Source: Planctomicrobium piriforme (GTDB taxonomy: Bacteria > Planctomycetota > Planctomycetia > Planctomycetales > Planctomycetaceae). From it: DNA of 64,000 bases. The DNA is taken from contig NZ_FOQD01000001.1 of assembly GCF_900113665.1 (NCBI RefSeq), forward strand, positions 496,001-560,000. Reading direction: 5' to 3'. How positions within the stretch are numbered: position 1 is the stretch's first letter; each line of letters starts with the position of its first letter. The notes beneath the pieces are model-generated. The model saw only the letters and a list, made by a program, of their open reading frames with translations, did no database searches and was not told the origin of the DNA. The translations under genes and the position numbers were made by a program. Shown one piece after another: positions 50,839 through 59,558 of the stretch.

Positions 50839-51339
50839 TCACTGAGGCGGCGCTGCGGCCGGCTCTGCCAATTGCAGGTGCGGACGGATCTTCTGCATCG
50901 TCGCCGCACCGATCCCCCGTACGCGCTGCACGTCGGCGATCGACGCAAACGGCCCATTCTGTTCGCGGTCGGCCACGATGTTCCGGGCCATTGTCTCGCC
51001 GATTTCAGGCAACTGCATCCATTCCACCCAGTTGGCACGATTCACGTCGATGCGAAAGGTCAACGGCTCCGGACGTACGATCCGCAGCGACGCCTGACCC
51101 GGCCAGTTGAGCCGCACCAGGTGCACAACCGCCAACAGGCAAATCACGCTGCAGGCGGCGAGCAGGAAACGGCGATCCCCGGACGAGAGTCCGAATGCAA
51201 TGTCTGTCTGATCCGGCTCGTCAGGTGATGGACCGGGCGGCTCAATCTGCTTCGGCCCAGTGTTTTGCGGTTCTGGCAAATCTGCCGACGCACTCGTTTC
51301 CGGAGTTGCCTCAATCGGATGAGAAAGACTTTCAGTCAT
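50839..51339 (-). CDS. ComEA-like helix-hairpin-helix membrane protein
   Basis: 166 aa: a Pro/Glu-rich cytoplasmic head, one transmembrane helix (FLLAACSVICLLAVVHLV), then a helix-hairpin-helix domain with the ComEA signature (RIDVNRANWVEWMQLPEIGETMARNIVADRE and IADVQRVRGIGAATMQKIRPHL). ComEA proteins bind DNA at the membrane during natural uptake; in planctomycetes the domain occurs widely and competence is unproven. The start is ATG at 51339: an apparent 259-residue N-terminal extension to 52116 is antisense to the next gene and is not credible. Confidence 0.85.
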   Translation of the reverse strand: MTESLSHPIEATPETSASADLPEPQNTGPKQIEPPGPSPDEPDQTDIAFGLSSGDRRFLLAACSVICLLAVVHLVRLNWPGQASLRIVRPEPLTFRIDVNRANWVEWMQLPEIGETMARNIVADREQNGPFASIADVQRVRGIGAATMQKIRPHLQLAEPAAAPPQ

Positions 51340-51726
51340 GCCCTGCCCGCTGACTGGTGTTGAATCGCGAAATTGCCGCAGCCCGATTGTGCCGTTCCGC
51401 GGCCAGCGGAGCAACGCCGACCAGGGAGAACTGACATCGAAATGGGGCTGTGCAATCCCAATTACAGAGGGCTTCAAGTCGCCGCTTATACGCTGTTTGC
51501 GGCGATTTTCCTGCTTTCGTAAGAGGTCTGGCCTTGTTTCGGCCATCGGTGGTAACTTCTGCTCGCCGAGACAGGGAAATTCCCTTCGAGGTCGGCAGCG
51601 CAAGGAATGCGCTGTGGAGCACACGTTCCAGGCTCTTTTACCTTGCGAGAGTTTTGGGAACCGTGAACGACTTTGGTTGCGGCCAGAACAAACCGGCCGA
51701 GCCGGGTCTTTATCAGGAGGATGGAC
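51340..51726. other. Divergent intergenic region, 387 nt
   Basis: Between the ComEA-like gene (minus) and a lipoprotein gene (plus). It contains AGGAGG at 51715-51720, the ribosome binding site of the lipoprotein; no other feature is convincing. Confidence 0.45.
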
Positions 51727-52812
51727 ATGTTTGCTCGCGGGTCGTGGAGGGGCGTCGTACTGACGCTTGCTCTGGGATGCATGGGGTGCGTTCAGAAAAG
51801 TGATTCCTCTCAGGCCGATGCCCAGTTGCCGGCCTGGATGACGGAAGACTCTCAGGCTGCGCCCGAGATCAAACTCGCGAGCGAAACTCCGTCCGCCTAC
51901 CTGGGCCTGAATCTGAAGCCGGGCGACCAGTTTCCGCTGCGCAAAGTGGTGCAGCAGGAACTGACCCAAAACACGGTCAACGGCGCTCCTCAGCAGAACT
52001 ACTCGCGGCTCGAACTGCTGATGGCCATTCATGTCCGTGAAAAGCTGGATGACCGCATCAAGCTCTCGGTCCGTTACGACCGCGTCAAATACCAGCACCA
52101 CGTCGCCGACGAACATGTGGAGTTCGATTCCACGCAGCCAGCGCAGACGGTTTCGCCAGCAATGGCCGCTTACCGCGACATGGTGAACGACGGGTTCTCA
52201 TTCTGGATCGGTCAGGACAATCAGATCGTCGAAGTCGAAGGACTGGGGGATTTCATCTCCCGCTGTTTGCGGAGCGTTCCCCCCGCTGAACGCCAGAACG
52301 TCGTCCTCGGCATCGAGGCGGGCTCCGGTGATACCGGGATCGCGAACTTCGTTGACAACACCATCGGCCTGTTGCCGTATGGTCGCAAAACCTCGCCTGG
52401 CGACGCCTGGGAGCGTCAGCAGCAGATCGCCCGACCGATGCCGATGCATGTCAGCAACGTCTACACCCTGAAAGAGCTGACGGAAAAATACGCGGTCATC
52501 GATGTCCGGGGGACAATCACCCCGTCGACGACGCTCAACAATCTGCAAGGCGGCGAAGGGGTCCGCGTGACGGTGAACGGCGGAAGCACGCTCGGCAGCT
52601 GCACGATCTTCCGTGACACCGGCCTGCCCAAGGAGAGCCGCATCGACCGCGTCGTCGAAATGACGGTCGTGATGGCGAACTCGATTCAGTTCCGCCAGAC
52701 AAAACGGGTCACCACGACCGTGGAATCATACCCGATGACGTCGTCCGGCAACCCGCCAATCGCAGGTGGAGCGAACTCTCCTGTCATCCAGCAAGTCAGC
52801 GGCACCCGCTAA
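51727..52812 (+). CDS. Lipoprotein of unknown function
   Basis: 361 aa. ATG at 51727 has AGGAGG six bases upstream; the ATG at 51721 abuts that site and is unlikely. Signal peptide with lipobox CMGC: the lipidated Cys is near residue 22 (VVLTLALGCMGC). The mature part is beta-rich and recurrent strand pairs (KLSVRYDRVKYQHHV, VTVNGGSTLGSCTIF) suggest a repeated Ig-like or DUF6263-like architecture, but no family is certain. It resembles the exported protein at 4409-5806 in general pattern (mentions of power-type substrates are not visible). Function unknown. Confidence 0.75.
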   Translation: MFARGSWRGVVLTLALGCMGCVQKSDSSQADAQLPAWMTEDSQAAPEIKLASETPSAYLGLNLKPGDQFPLRKVVQQELTQNTVNGAPQQNYSRLELLMAIHVREKLDDRIKLSVRYDRVKYQHHVADEHVEFDSTQPAQTVSPAMAAYRDMVNDGFSFWIGQDNQIVEVEGLGDFISRCLRSVPPAERQNVVLGIEAGSGDTGIANFVDNTIGLLPYGRKTSPGDAWERQQQIARPMPMHVSNVYTLKELTEKYAVIDVRGTITPSTTLNNLQGGEGVRVTVNGGSTLGSCTIFRDTGLPKESRIDRVVEMTVVMANSIQFRQTKRVTTTVESYPMTSSGNPPIAGGANSPVIQQVSGTR

Positions 52813-53010
52813 TCGTTCTAGAGAAGTCTCAAGCCAAGCGCTAAGACACCAGTGGGACGAGTATTGCCCAGAGAAGAGGAAACCACGAAAGAAACAATAC
52901 ACACGAAAAAAATCACCAAACTCAACTGACGCGTCTGCCACGATCCCTTTCGTGTCATTTCGTCTTTTTCGTGGTTCTATTCTCTGATTTCAATCTTTCA
53001 GTGGTTCGCT

Positions 53011-53496
53011 CTACTCAGCCTTTGAATGCCGCTGGATGTCTTTGAGCTGCTCGAAGGCCTCTTGCGTCGCCGGATAGATGAGCGGGGCTTCGTTGGGCAG
53101 GTGCGTCGGCGTCACAAAGAATTCACCGGCGAGGGTCGCGCCCGGGTTCGTCTTTTCAGAAACCGCCTGAGTGAGAGCAAACAGATATGTTTGACTTGTC
53201 TTGGCGCCGGTCTCAGGGAGATTGACGACCGTGATCTCGGTGCGATCCGGGAACGGCCATTCCCCCTGCTCTGTTTTGGCGATCGTCTTCGGCCCGGTCA
53301 CCTTGCCGACCGCGACGACATCTGATTCCTGGAACTGCATCCAGTTGAGCGTGACCGGATTGGCCGTGAGCCAGGTGAGCGCTCCGAGTCCGGCAATCCA
53401 CACCAGCGCGACTGCCATTGCGATCCGCAATCCCTTGATCGAGATAGGTGCAGCGGGCGGCGGTGCCGACTCAGTTTTCATCGGAGCGGTTGTCAT
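53011..53496 (-). CDS. Single-pass membrane protein of unknown function
   Basis: 161 aa: Pro/Ala-rich head, a transmembrane helix (about 25-46, LRIAMAVALVWIAGLGALTWL) and an extracytoplasmic part with beta-strand pattern (VVAVGKVTGPKTI, GEFFVTPTHLPNEAPLIYPA). ATG at 53496 is chosen over TTG at 53499. It lies after the Minf_1886-like gene on the same strand, 99 bases apart. Confidence 0.65.
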   Translation of the reverse strand: MTTAPMKTESAPPPAAPISIKGLRIAMAVALVWIAGLGALTWLTANPVTLNWMQFQESDVVAVGKVTGPKTIAKTEQGEWPFPDRTEITVVNLPETGAKTSQTYLFALTQAVSEKTNPGATLAGEFFVTPTHLPNEAPLIYPATQEAFEQLKDIQRHSKAE

Positions 53497-53537
53497 CAAT
53501 GAAAACTTGGGTCAGAACTCAGAAAGAATCCCAGGTG

Positions 53538-53559
53538 GCACAGACATTTCTGTCTGTGC
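53538..53559. repeat. Perfect 9-bp hairpin
   Basis: GCACAGACA and TGTCTGTGC around TTTC, between two minus-strand genes. No T-tract on either side. Confidence 0.55.
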
Positions 53560-53595
53560 AAATCAGGCCCAGCGTGGTCGAGCAAACTGCTCTCT

Positions 53596-53988
53596 CTAAC
53601 CAACTTTTGAGACGTTGATTTTGTAATCCCGGTCGAGGGCGTCTTCGAAGTCGTAGACGTCGTAGAAGTCGGTCAGCTGATCGCGATCAGTCTTCCGCAT
53701 CTCGCCCCGTTCGATGAGTTCGAACACGATCCGTCCGAAGTCGCCGGTGCTTTTGACGCCCCAGTGGGAAAAGACATTTTTGGCGAGCAGGCCATAGCGT
53801 TCGAGCGCCAGGTCTTTCACCCCGTGCAACAGTTCGGGGCCGGTGATGTGCGCACGATCATCGTCGACATCATGCACAATCGGGCGCTTCAGCCGCTGCT
53901 GTGTGTGATGCAATGCCTCAAACACGAAGCGGTACGCGTCGTTGTGAAATCGGAATCGCGGAAGTGTCGACTGTCCGGTGGCGCTCAT
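53596..53988 (-). CDS. Verrucomicrobia/Planctomycetes-restricted protein (Minf_1886-like)
   Basis: 130 aa. The pattern FHNDAYRFVFEALHHTQQ, HITGPELLHGVKDLALERYG, FSHWGVKSTGDFGRIVFELIE and DFYDVYDFEDALDRDYKI matches the small family found only in Verrucomicrobia, Planctomycetes and relatives (TIGR04138). Function unknown. ATG at 53988 has GGAG seven bases upstream; GTG at 53991 is an alternative. Confidence 0.82.
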   Translation of the reverse strand: MSATGQSTLPRFRFHNDAYRFVFEALHHTQQRLKRPIVHDVDDDRAHITGPELLHGVKDLALERYGLLAKNVFSHWGVKSTGDFGRIVFELIERGEMRKTDRDQLTDFYDVYDFEDALDRDYKINVSKVG

Positions 53989-54107
53989 CACATCGCTCCG
54001 CTTGATTGATCTGGATCAATGACCCGCGGGAGGGGTATTCAAAAATTCGGGGGATCTCAATAAATCATAAACAGGGACCACGGTGCATGGATAGACCTGT
54101 CTTTGCA

Positions 54108-54983
54108 TCATTCCTCGGAATCATGATCGTGGTCAGCCGGCGAAGCCTTCGATTTGCCGTCGTGGGGCTGCCCGCCAATGACGGTGATCACATCCGCGGC
54201 GTCGATCATCAGTCGCCGGTTATCTTCGAAGCTGACCAGGAGTTTTTGAGCCAGGATTTCCTGAGCCAGCACTTTTCCCTGCCCCTGCTTGGTAATCACC
54301 ATTTTCCCGACTTTGGGAAGCTCGCGACGGTAGGCCTCATAGGTATCGTACTCGTACCGCAGACAGCATTTCAGGCGTCCGCAGCGGCCGGAAATCTTGT
54401 TGGGATCGAGCGAGGCCTTCTGGACCTTCGCCATTTTCATCGAGACGGGCGGCATCTCAGTCAGGTGGGTGTTACAGCAGACCGGCTTGCCGCAATCTCC
54501 ATAGTCCGCCAGCAGCTTCGCCTCATCGCGAATCCCGATCTGCCGCATCTCGATCCGAGCCTGAAATTCCCGCGCCAGCGCCTTCACGAGTTCGCGGAAA
54601 TCGATTCTGGCTTCTGAAACATAGTAGACGATCACCTTCTCGCCGCCAAAAAGTTGCTCGACATCCACCAATTGCATGCCGGCGGCATACTGCCCGGCCA
54701 GACGACGGCAACCCTGGAAAATTTCCTGCTCGCGATGCCAGAGCGTCTCGCGGGTCCGCTCATCGTCAGGCGTCGCTTCGCGGATGACTTTCCCGCTCGG
54801 GTCGTTCCGGCCCAGGTACTCCTTGGTCCGGTCGGTCGCTTCACATAGAACTTCGCCCCATTCCGTGCCCCGCGGACTCCGGACGATCACCTGCGCTCCG
54901 CGAGCAAAATCAGGCGGACCTTTGGCCGCGAATTCGCCAATCTGCCGGGTCGAGCCATATCGAACAACGTAACGCTGCGCCAT
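54108..54983 (-). CDS. PSP1-domain RicT/YaaT-like protein
   Basis: 291 aa with a PSP1 C-terminal domain. The family signatures are clear: VVRYGSTRQIGEFA at the start, LCEATDRTKEYLGRNDPSGKVIREATPDDE, the cysteine cluster DCGKPVCCNTHL and GRCGRLKCCLRYEYDTYEAY. B. subtilis RicT binds a [4Fe-4S] cluster with RicA and RicF and affects RNase Y-dependent RNA maturation and development; those partners are not seen here. The final residues are acidic (PADHDHDSEE). ATG at 54983 is chosen; a 17-residue upstream extension is not conserved. Confidence 0.9.
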   Translation of the reverse strand: MAQRYVVRYGSTRQIGEFAAKGPPDFARGAQVIVRSPRGTEWGEVLCEATDRTKEYLGRNDPSGKVIREATPDDERTRETLWHREQEIFQGCRRLAGQYAAGMQLVDVEQLFGGEKVIVYYVSEARIDFRELVKALAREFQARIEMRQIGIRDEAKLLADYGDCGKPVCCNTHLTEMPPVSMKMAKVQKASLDPNKISGRCGRLKCCLRYEYDTYEAYRRELPKVGKMVITKQGQGKVLAQEILAQKLLVSFEDNRRLMIDAADVITVIGGQPHDGKSKASPADHDHDSEE

Positions 54984-55067
54984 GATGCGAACTGCAACTT
55001 TCAAATCGGATTCAAACTGCCGCCGCCGAGGCAAGTTCGACGCTCGATAAACGAGCGACGCTCACTT

Positions 55068-55197
55068 GGAAAATTTCAAATCCCAGGCACCAAAATTCAA
55101 ACAAATCTCAAAATCCAAATTCAAAACGGTCTCTTTGTTTTGGTCATTGAGATTTTGAATTTGTTTGAGTTTTCGGATTTGGAATTTGGAATTTTCA
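55068..55197. repeat. Long AT-rich imperfect inverted repeat
   Basis: AATTCAAACAAATCTCAAAATC-like arm (55094-55115) faces the reversed string GAGATTTTGAATTTGTTTGAG (55149-55169), flanked by GGATTTGGAATTTGGAATTT. It fills the spacer between sulfatase and ricT; much AT-richer than the genes. Confidence 0.5.
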
Positions 55198-55226
55198 GAT
55201 CGATGAGAGCGTGACTTGTCTCACGA

Positions 55227-56684
55227 TCACTCTGGGGCCAGTTCTGGGTAAACGGACGTCAGGTTGAGATTGTCACCGTTTTCACGTTGCAGGTCGAGCA
55301 GAGTTCGAAACAGTCGCCGCGACATCGCCCGGTTCTCTTCATTCACGGCAGCTGATTCCAGCAGGTCGTGCTGTTCCAACGGGTCATCCGTCAGGTGATA
55401 CAGCCGCGCCGTTTTCGTCTTTGGGTAGAGAATCAGCTTGTAACCCTCGGCCGTCGCCATCCGCTGGAAGTCGATATAACCTCCGGAAATCGCCTGTCGC
55501 GTGGTCGGCTTCTCACCATGCAGCAGCGGTAACAGGCTTTGAAAATCGACGTCAGGCGGAATCGCTGCGCCGGCGAGTTGCAGCGTCGTCGGCATGGCAT
55601 CCTGGAGATAGATCGGAGAGTCAATCTTTCGCCCCGCCGTGATGCCTGGTCCGCAGATCAAAAACGGCACTCGCACGCTGTGGTCGAACTGGTTCTGCTT
55701 TCCCATTAAACCATGCTGGCCCACTGCCAGTCCGTGATCCGCAGTGAAGATGATCACCGTATTCTGCCGCAGGCCGGTGCGATCCAGTGTTTCCAGAATC
55801 CGCCCGATCTGTGCATCGAGATGGGTGATGATGGCGTAATACTCGCTGCGATGGACCTGAACTGCGTGCGGCGTGCGCGGATGTGGTGCGAGGTTTTCAT
55901 CGCGCAGATCGATCAATCCCATCGCCTCGCGATGCGGATCATCCGGCAGAAAATTATCAGGTACTCGCACCCGATCAGCCGGATACTCGGCGACGAATTC
56001 TGTCGGCGACTGCCGAGGATCATGCGGGGCATTGAAGGCGGTGTACAGGAAGAAAGGAGCTGTCTTTCCGACCGACTCGTCCAGAAATGCGATCGCGTCG
56101 TCGGCGGTCACTTCGCTCCAGTGCTTGCCGCCGGTCCAGTATCCGCCAAACTTCGGGTCGGAAGGACTCCATTTGTCGGGCTGGCCGTCGAGCGGGCGGT
56201 TGTATTGATCAGAATCGTGGGGCATCCCCTGACGCACATGCCGCACTTCGTCAAAGACTTTTGCGGGATCGATCTGCAGATGCCATTTTCCGGTCATCAA
56301 TGTCCGGTAACCGGCGGCTTTGAGCGATTGTGACCAGAACCGTTTGCCAGCGAATTCGGCTTCGAGTTGCGGCTTGGTCTGCGGCGCTTTCCAGAGTGCC
56401 CGGCCGGTGTTGAGCATCGTCCGGCTGGCGACGCAGATCGCGCCGTTCCAGCCCCCCATGTTGTAACAATGGGTGAACGTCGTCCCCTGGGCGAACAGTG
56501 AGTCGATATTCGACGTCCGCACTTCCTGGTTGCCCAGAGCATGCACCGCATCGTAAGAGAGGTCATCAGCCAGGAGCAGCAGAATCGAAGGTCGCGATTC
56601 TGCCTGAAGAGTGCCGACAGGCATCAAGACCGCCGTCAGGCAGGCCGCGCACATCCAGAGTGTCGTCCAGAGTCGCATCATGCT
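55227..56684 (-). CDS. Periplasmic sulfatase
   Basis: 485 aa of the formylglycine-dependent sulfatase family. Signal peptide, metal-binding D39-D40 (LLLLADDLSYDAV), and the active site C83-V-A-S-R87 in ICVASRTMLNTG. The motif is a C-x-A-S-R variant rather than the commoner C-x-P-S-R. HYNM.. and TGKWHL, FLYTAFNAPHDP and VIIFTADHGLAVGQHGLMGK complete the fold. The substrate is unknown (carbohydrate sulfate or iduronate-2-sulfatase-like). No anaerobic/aerobic FGly-generating enzyme is nearby. Two adjacent ATGs (56684, 56681) are possible starts. Confidence 0.92.
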   Translation of the reverse strand, partial: SMMRLWTTLWMCAACLTAVLMPVGTLQAESRPSILLLLADDLSYDAVHALGNQEVRTSNIDSLFAQGTTFTHCYNMGGWNGAICVASRTMLNTGRALWKAPQTKPQLEAEFAGKRFWSQSLKAAGYRTLMTGKWHLQIDPAKVFDEVRHVRQGMPHDSDQYNRPLDGQPDKWSPSDPKFGGYWTGGKHWSEVTADDAIAFLDESVGKTAPFFLYTAFNAPHDPRQSPTEFVAEYPADRVRVPDNFLPDDPHREAMGLIDLRDENLAPHPRTPHAVQVHRSEYYAIITHLDAQIGRILETLDRTGLRQNTVIIFTADHGLAVGQHGLMGKQNQFDHSVRVPFLICGPGITAGRKIDSPIYLQDAMPTTLQLAGAAIPPDVDFQSLLPLLHGEKPTTRQAISGGYIDFQRMATAEGYKLILYPKTKTARLYHLTDDPLEQHDLLESAAVNEENRAMSRRLFRTLLDLQRENGDNLNLTSVYPELAPE

Positions 56685-56852
56685 GCCAGGCTTGCTCCTC
56701 AGTTCGCGGATCGGCTCTGGTTCCGGCAGGCAGATCCGATCGCTCAACCATTTCCCAGGCCGTCCCGGCAGACTACTATTCCCGGTGTCCGAACACCAGC
56801 CCGCGACTGGATTTCAGCCCGCTGCAGAGCTTTCGGACGACATGCCTTTCTT

Positions 56853-56883
56853 CACTGAAAACTGTTTACTGAAAACTGACGAC
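56853..56883 (+). repeat. CTGAAAACTGTTTACTGAAAACTGACG array
   Basis: Copy of the CTGAAAACTGA repeat family, ending nine bases before the HAD gene. The gene shows no Shine-Dalgarno site, and the array occupies the place where one would be. Confidence 0.55.
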
Positions 56884-56891
56884 TCCTGCCC

Positions 56892-57572
56892 ATGAAAACG
56901 GTCTGCCTGTTTGATATCGATGGAACGCTGCTGAGCGCCGGAGGCGCTGGTCAACATGCAATGGAACAGGCGCTGGAAGAAGTGTTCGGCGTGCAGGGGC
57001 CGTATCACGATATTCCCGCCGCAGGCCGCACTGACTGGGCCATCACCAGAGATCTTTTCGCCTTTCACGACCTCGAAGTCACCGACCACCAGTGGCAGCG
57101 GTTTCTTGAAGCCTACTTACGGCTGCTGCCGATTTCGATGACCACCAAGAACGGTCAGGTGCTCCCAGGCGTCAATGAACTGCTGAACGAACTGAGCCGT
57201 CGCGACGATGTCGCCCTCGGCCTGTTGACCGGCAACCTTGAAGTCGGAGCCCGGCTGAAGCTGCGTCACTTTGACATCGACCATCATTTTCACTTCGGGG
57301 GCTACGGCGACTCCCATCTCGACCGCGACGATGTCGCGCGGCTGGCGCATCGTGCCGCTGGCGAACACCTCACCACGGAGATCCACGCCGACCGACTGTG
57401 GGTGATTGGCGATACCCCTGCTGATGTGAAATGCGGACGGGCGATCGGCGCGAAAGTGCTGGCGGTCGCCACCGGCATCCATTCCATCAGCGAACTCGAA
57501 CCCTCACGCCCTGACGACCTCCGCGAATCCCTGGCCGATGTCGACTCCGTCCTCAGAACCCTCATCGGCTGA
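56892..57572 (+). CDS. HAD-family phosphatase (phosphoglycolate phosphatase-like)
   Basis: 226 aa. The nucleophile and acid D8-x-D10 are in CLFDIDGTLL at the start; the cap domain is helical; motif II is LGLLTGN and motif IV is VIGDTPADVKCGRAIGA. Resembles GPH/phosphoglycolate phosphatase or beta-phosphoglucomutase-like members; the substrate is not fixed by sequence. It begins a plus-strand run with plsY. Confidence 0.88.
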   Translation: MKTVCLFDIDGTLLSAGGAGQHAMEQALEEVFGVQGPYHDIPAAGRTDWAITRDLFAFHDLEVTDHQWQRFLEAYLRLLPISMTTKNGQVLPGVNELLNELSRRDDVALGLLTGNLEVGARLKLRHFDIDHHFHFGGYGDSHLDRDDVARLAHRAAGEHLTTEIHADRLWVIGDTPADVKCGRAIGAKVLAVATGIHSISELEPSRPDDLRESLADVDSVLRTLIG

Positions 57573-57587
57573 GATTATTGAATGACT

Positions 57588-57640
57588 CCCTCGCCCCAGC
57601 CATAAAAAGAATACGGCGGGGAGAGGGCCGGGGTGAGGGG
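57588..57640 (+). repeat. REP-like palindromic element, copy 2
   Basis: CCCTCGCCCC ... GGGGAGAGGG ... GGGGTGAGGGG, between the HAD and plsY genes; related to 8955-8998 and 63671-63714. Confidence 0.65.
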
Positions 57641-57758
57641 AAATTCGCTTAGACTTCAAATCCATTCGTGATATCCCAATTCGTCTCTCGCCTCTCCTTC
57701 TGACCGCTGATAGCCGACCGCTGACCGCCACCCCCGACCGCTCAATTGGAACCTGCTG

Positions 57759-58418
57759 ATGTCCACCGGGCTGCAACTCGTTCTCGCCGCACTGGGTTCC
57801 GCGCTGCTGGGGTCGATTCCCTTCAGTCTGCTGATCGCCCGTTTCGCCGGCGGAATTGATCTGCGAAAAGTGGGGAGCGGCAACGTCGGGGCGACGAATG
57901 TCGCCAGAACCCTTGGCTGGAAATGGGGCACGCTGGCGCTGTTGTGCGACGCCGCCAAGGGAGTCGTCCCCGTCCTGCTGTTCCCTGCCCTGATGACGAC
58001 TGCGAGCCCCGGCCTCGACAACGAACGGGTGCTGTGCGGAGTCTGCGCCATTCTCGGTCACATGTTCCCCCCGTGGCTCGGCTTCAAGGGGGGGAAAGGG
58101 GTCGCCACGGCGCTCGGCGTTGTCACCGTACTGGCGCCGGCCGGTACCGGTATTGCCTGCCTGGCTTTCATCGTGACGTTCGCGCTGTCGCGGATTGTTT
58201 CGCTTTCCTCGATTGTGGCGGCGTTATCGTATGCGATTGCTGAAGTGGTGCTGCATGGTTCCGATTTGTGGGGGCCGCAAACCTGGGGGCTCGGCGCCTT
58301 CGCGATCGCGATTCCATTGCTCATCATCTACCGCCACCGCACCAACATCGTCCGCTTGTGGCACGGCCAGGAGCCGCGGCTGCAGCTCAAAAAGAAAACA
58401 GGCGAGCCGGAGGTGTGA
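57759..58418 (+). CDS. plsY: Glycerol-3-phosphate acyltransferase PlsY
   Basis: 219 aa, five to six transmembrane helices. The PlsY motifs are visible: GSGNVGATNVAR (residues 39-50), GHMFPPWLGFKGGKGVAT and IIYRHRTNI. It transfers an acyl group from acyl-phosphate to glycerol-3-phosphate, the first step of membrane phospholipid synthesis. The ends (cytoplasmic tail QLKKKTGEPEV) are basic. No Shine-Dalgarno site is seen. Confidence 0.95.
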   Translation: MSTGLQLVLAALGSALLGSIPFSLLIARFAGGIDLRKVGSGNVGATNVARTLGWKWGTLALLCDAAKGVVPVLLFPALMTTASPGLDNERVLCGVCAILGHMFPPWLGFKGGKGVATALGVVTVLAPAGTGIACLAFIVTFALSRIVSLSSIVAALSYAIAEVVLHGSDLWGPQTWGLGAFAIAIPLLIIYRHRTNIVRLWHGQEPRLQLKKKTGEPEV

Positions 58419-58502
58419 ACCTCCGGTTTCTCACGGTAGCAGGGGACGGAAACAGGGACTCACGTACCCCGCTCGCGAAATCAGAGAAGAGTTGAGGGCC
58501 GC

Positions 58503-58922
58503 ATGTCTTATATGACGGATGTCACAAACTCATTGTGCCGAACGCTGGAGAAGGCGGTAACTCTGCTTCCTCATCAGTTTGCAGGTTATGCCGCCAATCT
58601 GAATTTCTGGCAGTCGGAAGTCGCCCACTGCATGGTTCTGCTGAACGGGTATTACGATCGCTTTAAGACCATTCAGGCTGCCGAAGAAGATTACAAAAAC
58701 CGGCATCCTTCGAGCGAATCACAGTCCTACGAGAGTGGAAAGCCTCGAGCTGCTGGTTTACCGCTCAGACGAGGCGTGAAGAATTCAGAACTCGTCGAGT
58801 TGAAGCTTCGGCTCGAAACGGCTTTCGATCGCTTGGTTCGAAGATGTGTTGAAGAGCAAATGATTTCACCGGCCGCAGCACAAACGATGCTTCGCGAATT
58901 CCATCGCTCAACCGATCCCTGA
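58503..58922 (+). CDS. Hypothetical protein, mostly alpha-helical
   Basis: 139 aa, no signal peptide or transmembrane segment. Helical pattern: LCRTLEKAVTLLPHQFAGYAANLNFWQSEVAHCMVLLNGYYDRFK, a polar linker, then ELVELKLRLETAFDRLVRRCVEE. The stop codon lies inside the second copy of the GATCCCTGAGCG hairpin. Not recognised. Confidence 0.7.
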   Translation: MSYMTDVTNSLCRTLEKAVTLLPHQFAGYAANLNFWQSEVAHCMVLLNGYYDRFKTIQAAEEDYKNRHPSSESQSYESGKPRAAGLPLRRGVKNSELVELKLRLETAFDRLVRRCVEEQMISPAAAQTMLREFHRSTDP

Positions 58923-58935
58923 GCGTCGGCGAGGG
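58914..58935 (+). repeat. GATCCCTGAGCGTSGGCGAGGG hairpin, copy 2
   Basis: Differs from 14558-14579 by one base. It includes the stop codon of the gene before it and is followed by a T-rich stretch (TTCTTTCATTT), so it may act as a terminator here. Confidence 0.6.
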
Positions 58936-58959
58936 TTCTTTCATTTCCTGTTTTCTTCA

Positions 58960-59415
58960 TCACGCCACGGCAAACCGCCAGATCCACCACATCAGAAAGA
59001 ACTGCAGCGGGATGCGAATGGCCAGATACTTCATCCCAAACTCGTGCCCGCCAATCGGGATCTTCTTCACGGCGGCATAGATGTTCACTGGCAGGAATAG
59101 GGCCAGCATCACAATCAGGCCCCACCCGACGGCCGCTCGCCATTGTGGGACTAAAATCAAAACCGCGGCTGCGAGTTCGATCATTCCAGTGATGTAAACG
59201 AGCGGCACTTTCGCTGGCACCCAGGCCGGCAGCATTCGCGCCATCGGCTGAGTCAGAAAGAAATGCCCAACGCCCGTTAGCAAGAATAGACAGGTCACCC
59301 CCAGGCAGCCGGCCAGCTTGGGATCGATCCACTGCTTGCCGGTCGTCAGCTCCAGCAGCATCGCCGCCGCCCAAGGGCCCACGATCACGCAAAACATGAC
59401 GATCAGCAGTTTCAT
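58960..59415 (-). CDS. DoxX-family membrane protein
   Basis: 151 aa with four transmembrane helices (about 2-22, 35-58, 72-90, 93-112) and a conserved P/G-rich loop TQPMARMLPAWVPAKVPLVYITG. This matches DoxX/DoxD-like proteins, whose role is unclear (redox or quinone-related in some species). It converges with the hypothetical gene upstream. Confidence 0.85.
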   Translation of the reverse strand: MKLLIVMFCVIVGPWAAAMLLELTTGKQWIDPKLAGCLGVTCLFLLTGVGHFFLTQPMARMLPAWVPAKVPLVYITGMIELAAAVLILVPQWRAAVGWGLIVMLALFLPVNIYAAVKKIPIGGHEFGMKYLAIRIPLQFFLMWWIWRFAVA

Positions 59416-59518
59416 GGTGCATTTCTACGAGCAGAGCCACTGTACGTGGCACGGGCAACTCATTCCGTATCGACTTCAGTCAGAAGTTCTGAGTGACCCA
59501 GCTTCAATGGTATTGCGT

Positions 59519-59553
59519 GCTTTGCTGAAAGCTGACTGCTGAAAACTGATCGC
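59519..59553 (+). repeat. CTGAAAGCTGACTGCTGAAAACTGATCG array
   Basis: Repeat-family copy placed just after the chrA stop, between convergent-facing genes. Confidence 0.5.
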
Positions 59554-59558
59554 TCCTT

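Noticed and set aside
51340..52116. N-terminal extension of the ComEA-like gene
   Set aside because: It would run antisense over a lipoprotein with its own ribosome binding site and signal peptide; the ATG at 51339 starts a sensible protein.
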